A DNA stretch of 64,000 bases from assembly GCA_934448295.1 (NCBI GenBank), contig CAKSEY010000002.1:124001-188000 (forward strand). The letters are read 5' to 3'. Shown here piece after piece: positions 1 to 7,329 of this stretch. Source of the stretch: an uncultured Oscillospiraceae bacterium. Its GTDB lineage: Bacteria > Bacillota > Clostridia > Oscillospirales > Ruminococcaceae. A program made the translations under genes and the position numbers. How positions within the stretch are numbered: position 1 is the stretch's first letter; each line of letters begins with the position of its first letter. The notes under the pieces were generated by a model that had not been told where the DNA came from, searched no databases, and saw only the letters and a list, made by a program, of their open reading frames with translations.

Positions 1-2137
1 TGTCCATATACGCCTTTACGCCGGAGTAATGGGTCAGGTAGTCCTCGATATACCGCTTCGCCTCGCCGACAGAAATGTTGATGTCCTTCGCCAGCGAGAA
101 AGCCCCGATACCGTACACGATGCCGAAATTTACCGCCTTTGCGCTGCGGCGCTGCTCCGGGGTTATCCACTCCGGCGGAAGCCCCAGGACGCTCGCCGCC
201 GTTTCCGTGTGTATGTCTCCGCCCTCGCAGAACGTCTTTATCATAGCCTTGTCGCCGGAAAGGTGCGCCAGCACGCGCAGCTCTATCTGGCTGTAATCCG
301 CGTCCGCAAGGAGCTTCCCCTCACCCGCAACGAAGAATTTTCTGAAATTCCTGCCTATCTCCGTGCGCACGGGAATGTTCTGTATATTCGGCTCCGCAGA
401 GGAAATGCGCCCGGTGCGGGTCTCGGTCTGCTTGAAGGTGGTGTGCATTCTGCCGTCCGGGGAGACCGCCGCCTCCAGCCCCTTGACGTAGGTGTTGTAC
501 AGCTTTGTCAGTGTGCGGTACTCGAATATCAGCGGGATTATCTCGTGCTTGTCCCGGAGCGCCTCCAGCGTGTCCGCATCGGTGGAATATCCGGTCTTGC
601 GCTTCTTTCCGGCGGGGAGCCCCAGCTCCTCAAACAGCACAACGCTGAGCTGCTTGGGCGAGCCGATGTTGAACTCATGCCCCGCCGCCTTATAGACAGC
701 CTGCTCCAGCTTCTTTATCTCCGGCAGAAGCTCCTCGCCGAACTGATGGAGCGCCGGGATATCCATTGCAATTCCGTCGTGCTCCATGGAGCTGAGCACC
801 TCCGCCAGAGGTATCTCTATCTCGTAGAGCACCTGGTACATTCCCTGCGCGTGGAGCTTCTCCCACAGCGCCTTGTTCAGCAGGAACAGGGATTCGCCCA
901 GCCGCTCTTCGCTGTAGGTCACGCCGTATTCCGCGCACAGCCGCTCCACGCTGTAATCGCTGGAGTTCACGTTGAGCAGATACCCCGCAAGCGCCGCGTC
1001 GAACACAACGTTTTTCAGCTCCGTTCCCTTTTCTATGCACCACTTGTAAAGCGCTTTCGCGTCCGTTGTGCGCTTTGCGCTGTCAGAGCGGAGAAATCCC
1101 GCTATATCAACGTCCTGCTTCTTTCCGTCAAGGTAGACTGATACCTCCCCGCCGGAAAAAGCTACGTCATACGCCGCCGGGTCGAATTCTGGGATATCCG
1201 CCGGGGCTTCTGTCGGCTCCTCCGGGATCTCGGCGGCGGGAACGCCCTCGGTGCTTATCGTCACCTTTGCCGGAGCCGTCTTGTCAAGCTCCAGCTTCTT
1301 CATCACGCCGAACATCTCCATCTCCGTGAGGATACCTGCGGCTTCCGCCGGGTCGCCCGCGCTGCGGACGTAGTTGTCCATCTCCAGCGGCACCGGGGCT
1401 TCAAGGGTTATCTCGGCGAGCTTCCGGCTGAGCTGTGCGCTTTCCCTGCCGTTTTCAAGCTTGGTGCGCACGCCCTTTGTGACCTCTATCGTATCGAGAT
1501 TCTGGTAGATGTAGTCCACGGTGTGGTACTTCTGGATAAGCCCCAGCGCGGTTTTTTCTCCTACCCCCGGCACGCCCGGGATATTGTCGGAGCTGTCGCC
1601 CATCAGGGTCTTTACCTCCAGCATTTCTCGCGGGGTAACGCCGTAGACCTCGGCTATCTTCGCGGGGGTGTAGATGATATCCTCCTTGTTGGAGGCAAGC
1701 CTTACCGTGACCTTATCCGTTATAAGCTGGAAGCTGTCCCGGTCTCCCGTGGAAATAACGCACTCGCCGCCCTCTTTTTCCGCTTCGTGGGAGAGCGTGC
1801 CGATGATGTCGTCCGCTTCAAAGCCCTCTTTCTCGACTATGGCAACGCCAAGCGCCGTAAGAAGCTGCTTTATAACGGGCATCTGCGCCCGCAGCTCGTC
1901 CGGCATGGCGTGGCGGGTGCCCTTGTAGTCAGCGTACATCCTGTGCCGGAATGTCGGCGCGTGCAGGTCGAATGCCACCGCTATGCGGTCGGGAGCTTCT
2001 TCCTTTAACAGCTTCATGAAGATGTTCATGAAGCCGGTGAGGGCGTTGGTGGGCATTCCCTTTTTGTTGGTGAGTATGCGTATTCCGTAGAATGCGCGGT
2101 TCATTATGCTGTTTCCGTCTATTACAAGCAGCTTCAT
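1..2137 (-). CDS. polA: DNA polymerase I (3' end cut by window)
   Basis: Family A polymerase for Okazaki-fragment processing and repair. The start is the ATG at 2137 (MKLLVIDGNSIMNRAF), overlapping the stop of the upstream gene as ATGA. The N-terminal 5'-3' exonuclease (about residues 1-290) has FEADDIIGT and MGDSSDNIPGVPGVGEKTA. The middle domain shows no exonuclease DxE pattern (VAFSGGEVSVYLDGK), so proofreading is probably absent, as in many Firmicutes enzymes. The polymerase domain has motif A (DADYSQIELR) and the O-helix (RSAKAVNFGIVYG). Motif C lies beyond base 1; about 712 codons are visible. It is the last visible gene of a minus-strand run nadE - Gx - polA. Confidence 0.97.
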   Translation of the reverse strand, partial: MKLLVIDGNSIMNRAFYGIRILTNKKGMPTNALTGFMNIFMKLLKEEAPDRIAVAFDLHAPTFRHRMYADYKGTRHAMPDELRAQMPVIKQLLTALGVAIVEKEGFEADDIIGTLSHEAEKEGGECVISTGDRDSFQLITDKVTVRLASNKEDIIYTPAKIAEVYGVTPREMLEVKTLMGDSSDNIPGVPGVGEKTALGLIQKYHTVDYIYQNLDTIEVTKGVRTKLENGRESAQLSRKLAEITLEAPVPLEMDNYVRSAGDPAEAAGILTEMEMFGVMKKLELDKTAPAKVTISTEGVPAAEIPEEPTEAPADIPEFDPAAYDVAFSGGEVSVYLDGKKQDVDIAGFLRSDSAKRTTDAKALYKWCIEKGTELKNVVFDAALAGYLLNVNSSDYSVERLCAEYGVTYSEERLGESLFLLNKALWEKLHAQGMYQVLYEIEIPLAEVLSSMEHDGIAMDIPALHQFGEELLPEIKKLEQAVYKAAGHEFNIGSPKQLSVVLFEELGLPAGKKRKTGYSTDADTLEALRDKHEIIPLIFEYRTLTKLYNTYVKGLEAAVSPDGRMHTTFKQTETRTGRISSAEPNIQNIPVRTEIGRNFRKFFVAGEGKLLADADYSQIELRVLAHLSGDKAMIKTFCEGGDIHTETAASVLGLPPEWITPEQRRSAKAVNFGIVYGIGAFSLAKDINISVGEAKRYIEDYLTHYSGVKAYMD

Positions 2138-2727
2138 GCCTTATTCTCCTTTGGGCGCTCCTGCGGCTGTCCGCCGGCGTATTCTATAAGCCTTATGTCG
2201 TTCAGTATCCTGGGGCTCAGCTTTTTCAGCATAAGCATGGTGCAGGCCCCGGTGAAAGCTCCGCCGAATATCGCGGAAGCAAGCAGTATCGGCGCGTATG
2301 CCAGCACCAGGATATTGTTGTAGATTATCACCGCCGTGAGCATCTGTCCCGCGATATGCGCTATCGCGCCCGCAATGCCGATGAACGGCAGAAGCTCCTC
2401 GCGGTTCCTGGCGGGGAGTATCTTGCGCAGCAGGAGCATGACTCCCAGCGCGCACATACCTCCCATCACGCCGTAGAACACGTTCATCACCGCGCCTGTG
2501 ATGAATGCCGCCACAAAGCAGCGTATCACCACAACGGCGAGCGCGTCCATAGAGCGCCACTTTCCGCCTATGTACAGCAGGAACATCGTGACGATGTTCC
2601 CCAGTCCCACCCGGACTCCCGGTATCGGGCATATTGCAGGCAGCCATGACTCCACGGCTGAAAGCACTGCGGCAATGCATATGAAAAGCGCACAGTACGC
2701 TATTTTCCTGACCTTTATCGTTCTCAT
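2134..2727 (-). CDS. Gx transporter family membrane protein
   Basis: A 197-residue hydrophobic protein with about five or six predicted membrane segments. It resembles the Gx transporter family, often annotated as heptaprenyl diphosphate synthase component I; the features used are the N-terminal KIAYCALFICIAAVLSAVES helix, VRVGLGNIVTMFLLY, and the repeated small-residue-rich helices. The substrate is unknown, and a link to isoprenoid or quinone metabolism is only by family annotation. It starts 27 nt after the stop of nadE and overlaps polA by ATGA, so the three are probably co-transcribed and translationally coupled. Confidence 0.8.
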   Translation of the reverse strand: MRTIKVRKIAYCALFICIAAVLSAVESWLPAICPIPGVRVGLGNIVTMFLLYIGGKWRSMDALAVVVIRCFVAAFITGAVMNVFYGVMGGMCALGVMLLLRKILPARNREELLPFIGIAGAIAHIAGQMLTAVIIYNNILVLAYAPILLASAIFGGAFTGACTMLMLKKLSPRILNDIRLIEYAGGQPQERPKENKA

Positions 2728-2754
2728 TATAATTACCTCTTTGTGGATATCACA

Positions 2755-4668
2755 TCAGAGCTGTTCCAGCTCCTTCAGCCAAAGCGCGGAGGAAGCGTCG
2801 CTGGGCATTCTCCAGTCGCCGCGCGGCGAAAGCGTTACAGAGCCGACCTTCACGCCGTCCGGCAGGCAGCTCCGCTTGAACTGCTGCGAGAAGAAGCGGC
2901 GGTAGAACGTCCTCAGCCATTTGAGTATGGTTTCCCTGTCGTAGCTGTCCCCGAAAGCGTACAGAGCCAGCCGGAACACCTTTTTCGGCGGGAATCCCCA
3001 GCGTATGCCGTTGTACAGGAAGAAATCGTGCAGCTCATACGGGCCCACAAGGTCCTCCGTTATCTGCGCGATGTTGCCGTTTTCATCCGCCGGCAGAAGC
3101 TCCGGGCTGACCGGAGTGTCGTAAATGCTCATCAGCACGTCGCTGAGCTCCTGGTTTTCAACAGTGCCCGCGTAATACTTCACGATATGGCGCACCAGAG
3201 TTTTGGGCACCGAGGCGTTGACCCCGTACATGGAAATGTGGTCGCCGTTGTATGTCGCCCAGCCCAGCGCCAGCTCCGAAAGGTCTCCGGTGCCGACCAC
3301 CATGCCGTTTTCAGCGTTGGCAAGATCCATCAGTATCTTTGTGCGCTCACGCGCCTGACCGTTTTCGTAAACCACGTTGTGGCTGCTCTCGTCATGCCCG
3401 ATATCCATAAAGTGCTGCTTTACGGAAGCCGCGATGTCTATTACCCGGAGCTGCGTGCCGAGAAGCCCGCAAAGGCGCTCCGCGTTGCTGCGGGTGCGCT
3501 TTGTGGTGCCGAAGCACGGCATTGTCACCGCCAATATATCGGAAGCCGGTCTGCCGAGGAGCTTCATTGCCTCCACGCAGACAAGCAGCGCCAGCGTGGA
3601 ATCAAGGCCGCCGGAAATGCCTATAACAAGCGTTTTCGCGTTGGTGTGGCGGACGCGCTTTTCCAGCCCGTGCGCCTGCATGGCGAGGATATCCTCGCAG
3701 CGCTTGTCCTTTTCAGCGCTTGCCTGCGGCACGAACGGAGTGCGCACCACCGTCCTTGTTAGCTCGGTTTCCGTGAGCGGCATATCGAATGCAACGCGGC
3801 GAATCCCCGGGCGGATACCGCCGATGAAGCTGGTGTTCCTGCGGCGCTCTGCGGCGAGCTTCTTTACGTCTATCTCGGTCACGGTCAGCCCCGTGGAATA
3901 CAGCCTGCTCTCCGCGAGTATCACGCCGTTCTCAGCAATGATATCATGCCCGCTGAACACAAGGTCCTGCGTGCTCTCCCCGGAGCCAGCACTGGCATAG
4001 ACGTAGCCGCACAGCAGCCTTGCGGACTGCCCGCTGACAAGCTCCCTGCGGTACGCGTCCTTGCCGATGACCTCGTTGCTGGCGGAAAGGTTCGCGACGA
4101 CTGTCGCCCCGCCCAGCGCAAGCGCAATGCTCGGCGGCTCCGCAGCCCAGAGATCCTCGCAGAGCTCTGCCGCAAAAACCAACTCCGGGAGCTGTCTGCA
4201 CTCAAACAGAAGCCCCAGCCCGAACGGGACTTTCTCCCCGAAAAGCTCTATATCGAATTCGCCCTCGGGCGCGGCGGTAAAGTGCCGCTTCTCGTAGAAT
4301 TCGTTGTAGTTCGGCAGGAATTTTTTCGGCACAACGCCGAATATTCTGCCGTTTATCATGATCACCGCGCAGTTGTACAGTTCCCCGCGGAATCTCAACG
4401 GGCAGCCCACGGAAATCAGCATATTCATTCCCGCAGAGTGCTCCACTATCGCCCTGAGAGCCTCCAGCGCGCCGTCAAGCAGCTCCTGCTGGAAGAAAAG
4501 ATCCTGGCAGGTGTAGCCGGTAATGCAAAGCTCCGGCAGGACGAGCACCCTGACTCCCCCGGCATATGCCCGGTCGATGAGCTCTGTTATCTGTGCGCGG
4601 TTATATTCGCAGTCGGCTACCTTTATATCCGGAGTTCCGGCGGCGGTTTTTATGAATCCGTCTTTCAT
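2755..4668 (-). CDS. nadE: Glutamine-dependent NAD(+) synthetase
   Basis: It amidates nicotinic acid adenine dinucleotide to NAD+, using ammonia from glutamine. The N-terminal nitrilase-type amidase (about residues 1-280) carries the Glu-Lys-Cys triad in ELCITGYT, PKKFLPNYNEFYE and FAAELCEDLW. The C-terminal ATP-pyrophosphatase domain has the PP-loop SGGLDSTLALLV, then GTGDLSELALGW. At 637 residues it matches the usual length of the bifunctional form. It leads the nadE - Gx - polA run; a palindrome sits in its leader at 4700-4724. Confidence 0.97.
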   Translation of the reverse strand: MKDGFIKTAAGTPDIKVADCEYNRAQITELIDRAYAGGVRVLVLPELCITGYTCQDLFFQQELLDGALEALRAIVEHSAGMNMLISVGCPLRFRGELYNCAVIMINGRIFGVVPKKFLPNYNEFYEKRHFTAAPEGEFDIELFGEKVPFGLGLLFECRQLPELVFAAELCEDLWAAEPPSIALALGGATVVANLSASNEVIGKDAYRRELVSGQSARLLCGYVYASAGSGESTQDLVFSGHDIIAENGVILAESRLYSTGLTVTEIDVKKLAAERRRNTSFIGGIRPGIRRVAFDMPLTETELTRTVVRTPFVPQASAEKDKRCEDILAMQAHGLEKRVRHTNAKTLVIGISGGLDSTLALLVCVEAMKLLGRPASDILAVTMPCFGTTKRTRSNAERLCGLLGTQLRVIDIAASVKQHFMDIGHDESSHNVVYENGQARERTKILMDLANAENGMVVGTGDLSELALGWATYNGDHISMYGVNASVPKTLVRHIVKYYAGTVENQELSDVLMSIYDTPVSPELLPADENGNIAQITEDLVGPYELHDFFLYNGIRWGFPPKKVFRLALYAFGDSYDRETILKWLRTFYRRFFSQQFKRSCLPDGVKVGSVTLSPRGDWRMPSDASSALWLKELEQL

Positions 4669-4699
4669 TTGTCTGTCCCCTTTGTTATCCGATATTCAC

Positions 4700-4740
4700 A
4701 TACGCAAATCTCTGATTTGCGTATATGCGAGGATATTATA
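4700..4740 (-). promoter_or_regulatory. nadE leader palindrome and -10 box
   Basis: An 11-bp inverted repeat ATACGCAAATC / GATTTGCGTAT with a 3-nt centre occupies 4700-4724. A minus-strand TATAAT lies at 4735-4740, so the palindrome would fall at or just after the transcription start. No good -35 box is seen. It could be an operator or an RNA hairpin; the binding factor is unknown. Confidence 0.5.
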
Positions 4741-4844
4741 TCATATTGTTATCCATTATATATTATAGTCATTTTTGCCGGCAAAATCAAGAGTTTTGCA
4801 GGTACTTTTTTCTATTCATGCGAAAACCGGCGCTTTTCCGGACA

Positions 4845-4876
4845 AAAAATCCCCCTCAGCCAACCGGCTTGGGGGG
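4845..4876 (-). terminator. Rho-independent terminator after the RidA gene
   Basis: Read on the minus strand, a stem of C/G runs with GCC/GGC closing a short loop is followed by ATTTTTT. It lies about 75 nt downstream of the RidA-family stop. The remaining stretch up to nadE (4741-4844) is AT-rich and shows no gene. Confidence 0.8.
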
Positions 4877-4952
4877 AATAAGCTGTATCATTCGGGCAAT
4901 AGTTTTCCAGGAATTCTCTGTTGACTGGCGGGTTTTGTTCGTAGGAGCGTAA

Positions 4953-5321
4953 TTATTTCCCGCAGTATGCCACAGCGTCCGCCTGGAACAGCAGTCCGCC
5001 CTCGCCGCCTATGTGTGCAAATTCCGTCTGTATCGACTTGCGCACCGGGTATTTCCCGCCAAACCGCTGCTTTATGACTTTCTCCATCACCGGGATATTC
5101 CACACGTCCCGGAAAAGGCAGTCCATCTGCACCACATTTTCGAGAGTAAGACCCGCAAGGGCAAGCCGCCTTTCCATTTCGTCAAACGCGCCGTTGACCT
5201 GCTCCTCTATCGTGCCGCCGACATTCCCCACGCAGTAATTCAGAAAGCAGAGATCCCCCGCCTTTATCATGCCGGAGTGCGCCCATTCTTCGTTAACGTC
5301 AAAACGCTGTATATCGCTCAT
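4953..5321 (-). CDS. RidA/YjgF/UK114 family protein
   Basis: A 122-residue single-domain protein of the RidA family. Canonical members deaminate reactive enamine/imine intermediates released by PLP enzymes. Family features are the central LAGLTLENVVQMDCLFRDV and a C-terminal end with VRKSIQTEFAH and FQADAVAYC. The canonical arginine-containing active-site pattern is not obvious to me, so enzymatic activity is uncertain. It starts 9 nt after the TIGR04076-family stop, and the two share one good promoter, so they likely form a two-gene operon. Confidence 0.85.
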   Translation of the reverse strand: MSDIQRFDVNEEWAHSGMIKAGDLCFLNYCVGNVGGTIEEQVNGAFDEMERRLALAGLTLENVVQMDCLFRDVWNIPVMEKVIKQRFGGKYPVRKSIQTEFAHIGGEGGLLFQADAVAYCGK

Positions 5322-5330
5322 AGTTCCTCC

Positions 5331-5678
5331 TCAGCCGAACATTTTTTCCCGGAAGCAGTTGGGTTTCCCAGTGGGCTTCGCGGTCAGCCGGAAAATCACG
5401 CAGCCGTCCGGACAGACTATCGTTTTCGTGTACCTGTCCTCCCCGCCGATATTCCGCAGGTCGCCGCCGCTGCGGACAGCCTCCATCACCGGGAACATCA
5501 CCATCATCAGCTTCGGGCATATCCCCTGCCCCTGGGAGTTCACCGGGCAGCCGTAGGTGCAGGCGTATTTATCGCCTATTTCCTCGCCGTTGCGGCAGTA
5601 GTGCTCAGGCTTGTCCCCGCGCAGATACCCGACTACCTCGATTTCAAACTCGTATTCCTCGTCAAGCCATTTTTTCAT
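5331..5678 (-). CDS. TIGR04076 family protein
   Basis: A 115-residue soluble protein rich in conserved cysteines (HYCRNGEEIGDKY, CTYGCPVNSQGQGICPKL, CPDGCVIFRL), matching my memory of the TIGR04076 family of unknown function. The cysteine pairs could bind a metal; that is inference. It is the first gene of the unit with the RidA-family gene, preceded by a GGAGG ribosome site and a consensus-like promoter. Confidence 0.75.
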   Translation of the reverse strand: MKKWLDEEYEFEIEVVGYLRGDKPEHYCRNGEEIGDKYACTYGCPVNSQGQGICPKLMMVMFPVMEAVRSGGDLRNIGGEDRYTKTIVCPDGCVIFRLTAKPTGKPNCFREKMFG

Positions 5679-5706
5679 ATAAACACCTCCAATGTTTTGC
5701 TATATA

Positions 5707-5735
5707 AGTATAGCACAGTTCACCATATTTGTCAA
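5707..5735 (-). promoter_or_regulatory. Sigma-70-type promoter for TIGR04076-RidA operon
   Basis: On the minus strand TTGACA (5735-5730) and TATACT (5712-5707) are separated by 17 nt. The -10 box ends about 30 nt before the start codon. Confidence 0.85.
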
Positions 5736-5775
5736 TATGAACGAATCGTGCAGACGCTCAGCCTGCACGATCAAT

Positions 5776-6486
5776 TTACGGATTCAATTCACCCCGGGAC
5801 AGTATCTCCGTGCTGCTGCCGGGAATTTCAAGTCCCCAGTTATCCCAGCCGGGGTAACTTTTCCGCGCGAAAAGCTCTATTTTGGTCTGCTGCGGGAACA
5901 TCTCCGTTATGCCGTTTATGACCTCTGCGGGCTTCTCGCTGTGCTCCCCCCGGCGGACTGATACAAGCTGCCGGACGTTCCTTGCGCCGCGCGGCGCCGG
6001 GAATCTCCCCCGCCGGAATGCCAGCACGAATTCCGTCTGCGAGAGAGTGTACCTCCCGGGGTTGTGCACCTGCTTGTCCCAGACGAATGCGACTGTCTTG
6101 TACTCAAATCCCCATGCCTCGCCAAGCTCGATGGAATTCGCAAGCTGCGGCCCGGTCGTCCACATGAACAGAATACAGTCCTCGGCGGCTATGGAAGCCA
6201 CGTCCAGCCGCTTCAGCTCCGACAGCTTCAGCGTGGGGTACTTGAAATCCGCCGCGCTGATGAACACGTTCTTCTCAAAGCCAACGTTCTGCGACTTCAT
6301 GCTGGATCTATCGTACTGCATTTTCCCGCCGTAATCCCAGGGCGGGTCGGCATAGATCACGTCGTATTTCTTCGCGGGAAGCGGCGGGTAGACATCCTCC
6401 AGCGGATTCACCTTCCGGCGGCGCTTCGCCTCCGGGTCGTATTTTGAGTAGCCGGATATTGTGGTTTCTTTGTTCAAATCTTTCAC
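5776..6486 (-). CDS. MT-A70 family adenine-N6 DNA methyltransferase (restriction-modification partner)
   Basis: A 236-residue methyltransferase of the MT-A70-like class. The catalytic motif DPPW is at residues 47-50 (YADPPWDYGG), followed by ILFMWTTGPQLANSIELGEAWGF, here quoted in part as ILFMWTTGPQ, and a C-terminal KIELFARKSYPGWDNWG. It is divergent from a MunI-like endonuclease gene, and M.MunI is as I recall also of the MT-A70 type, so it probably methylates adenine in CAATTG to protect the host. The gene is GC-rich (38 of 60 bases at 6001-6060), unlike the endonuclease. An orphan regulatory methylase is the alternative, but the partner makes that less likely. Confidence 0.85.
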   Translation of the reverse strand: MKDLNKETTISGYSKYDPEAKRRRKVNPLEDVYPPLPAKKYDVIYADPPWDYGGKMQYDRSSMKSQNVGFEKNVFISAADFKYPTLKLSELKRLDVASIAAEDCILFMWTTGPQLANSIELGEAWGFEYKTVAFVWDKQVHNPGRYTLSQTEFVLAFRRGRFPAPRGARNVRQLVSVRRGEHSEKPAEVINGITEMFPQQTKIELFARKSYPGWDNWGLEIPGSSTEILSRGELNP

Positions 6487-6507
6487 CTCATATTTAATAT
6501 GTATTTA

Positions 6508-6536
6508 ATTTTATCATATACTAAAAAAAAAGTCAA
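6508..6536 (-). promoter_or_regulatory. Methyltransferase promoter
   Basis: Minus-strand TTGACT (6536-6531) and TAAAAT (6513-6508) with a 17-nt spacer. It is back to back with the endonuclease promoter; the two -35 boxes are separated by only 17 bp. Confidence 0.7.
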
Positions 6537-6553
6537 ATACTTTATTTTGATTA

Positions 6554-6582
6554 TTGACATTTTAAGAAGTCTGATGTATAAT
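6554..6582 (+). promoter_or_regulatory. Endonuclease promoter
   Basis: TTGACA at 6554-6559 and TATAAT at 6577-6582 with a 17-nt spacer, upstream of a GTGAGG ribosome site and the ATG at 6615. Confidence 0.8.
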
Positions 6583-6614
6583 AATAATATGAAATTTTGA
6601 AAGTGAGGTAAAAA

Positions 6615-7247
6615 ATGGCTACCCATGAATTGAGAAACAGAGCAAACTGGCAAACTATCAGTGGTAAAAAAGCGCTTAATGCTGAGGAACTATTTAAAGT
6701 TACGCTTCAAAGTGCACTTGATGAAGTTCATCCAAAAACGTTTATAGTAGAACGTCACCCAAAAGATTTTTGTGATATTTATTCTACATTTTCTCTTCCG
6801 CAGGACACATTATCACAAATATATAACATTGATGTCAACGAAACAAACAAAAACGGAGTAGCAAAACATCAATGGGGAATTATAATGGACTTCGCAATTA
6901 GAAACACCAAAAATAACAAGGTACTGTACGGTGAAATAAAACGTCAAGACGGTTGGACAGAAAGCACAGACCCGTCTGCCGGACGTGGTAACGCTCATGA
7001 ACGTTGTTGCAAATATTTCACACCAGGCATTTTGAATTTACTGTGGAATTCAAGTGGATTACCGCATAATATACTCCCATTCTGGCTTGTTTTTGTTGGT
7101 GATATAACCAGAGATCCAAAAAGAAATCGAGAAATTGCATTTTGGTTTCAAAAATATCATACGAATTATTATATGTGGCGTGATACAAGTCAAGTTGGAG
7201 ATATGTTGGACTTTTTCGAAAACTACCTTCTTCCCTATCTTCTCTAA
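6615..7247 (+). CDS. Type II restriction endonuclease, MunI-like (predicted CAATTG)
   Basis: A 210-residue PD-(D/E)xK nuclease that closely matches MunI as I remember it, especially from YGEIKRQDGW through DPSAGRGNAHER and PFWLVFVGDITRDPKR. The predicted catalytic residues are Asp92, Glu107 and Lys109 (MDFAI then GEIKRQ), with the same spacing as in MunI. The proline before the aspartate is replaced by Met. GRGNAHER (123-130) corresponds to the MunI recognition segment, so CAATTG specificity is predicted. The gene is AT-rich (23 G+C of 60 bases at 6661-6720), unlike all its neighbours, which suggests recent transfer. It is intact, with no frameshift. Confidence 0.88.
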   Translation: MATHELRNRANWQTISGKKALNAEELFKVTLQSALDEVHPKTFIVERHPKDFCDIYSTFSLPQDTLSQIYNIDVNETNKNGVAKHQWGIIMDFAIRNTKNNKVLYGEIKRQDGWTESTDPSAGRGNAHERCCKYFTPGILNLLWNSSGLPHNILPFWLVFVGDITRDPKRNREIAFWFQKYHTNYYMWRDTSQVGDMLDFFENYLLPYLL

Positions 7248-7254
7248 TCGATAC

Positions 7255-7308
7255 AAACAATAACAATGGACCCACCCCGTTTCCGAGGTGGGTCCATTGT
7301 TATTGTTT
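7255..7308. terminator. Bidirectional terminator, 22-bp perfect stem
   Basis: A perfect 22-bp inverted repeat (7255-7276 with 7287-7308) around a 10-nt loop lies between the convergent endonuclease and ppdK genes. The outer part is A/T-rich and the inner part is TGGACCCACC, so it can terminate in both directions. The stem is longer than usual. Confidence 0.85.
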
Positions 7309-7329
7309 CACGCCGTTAAGCGTCCGCAA

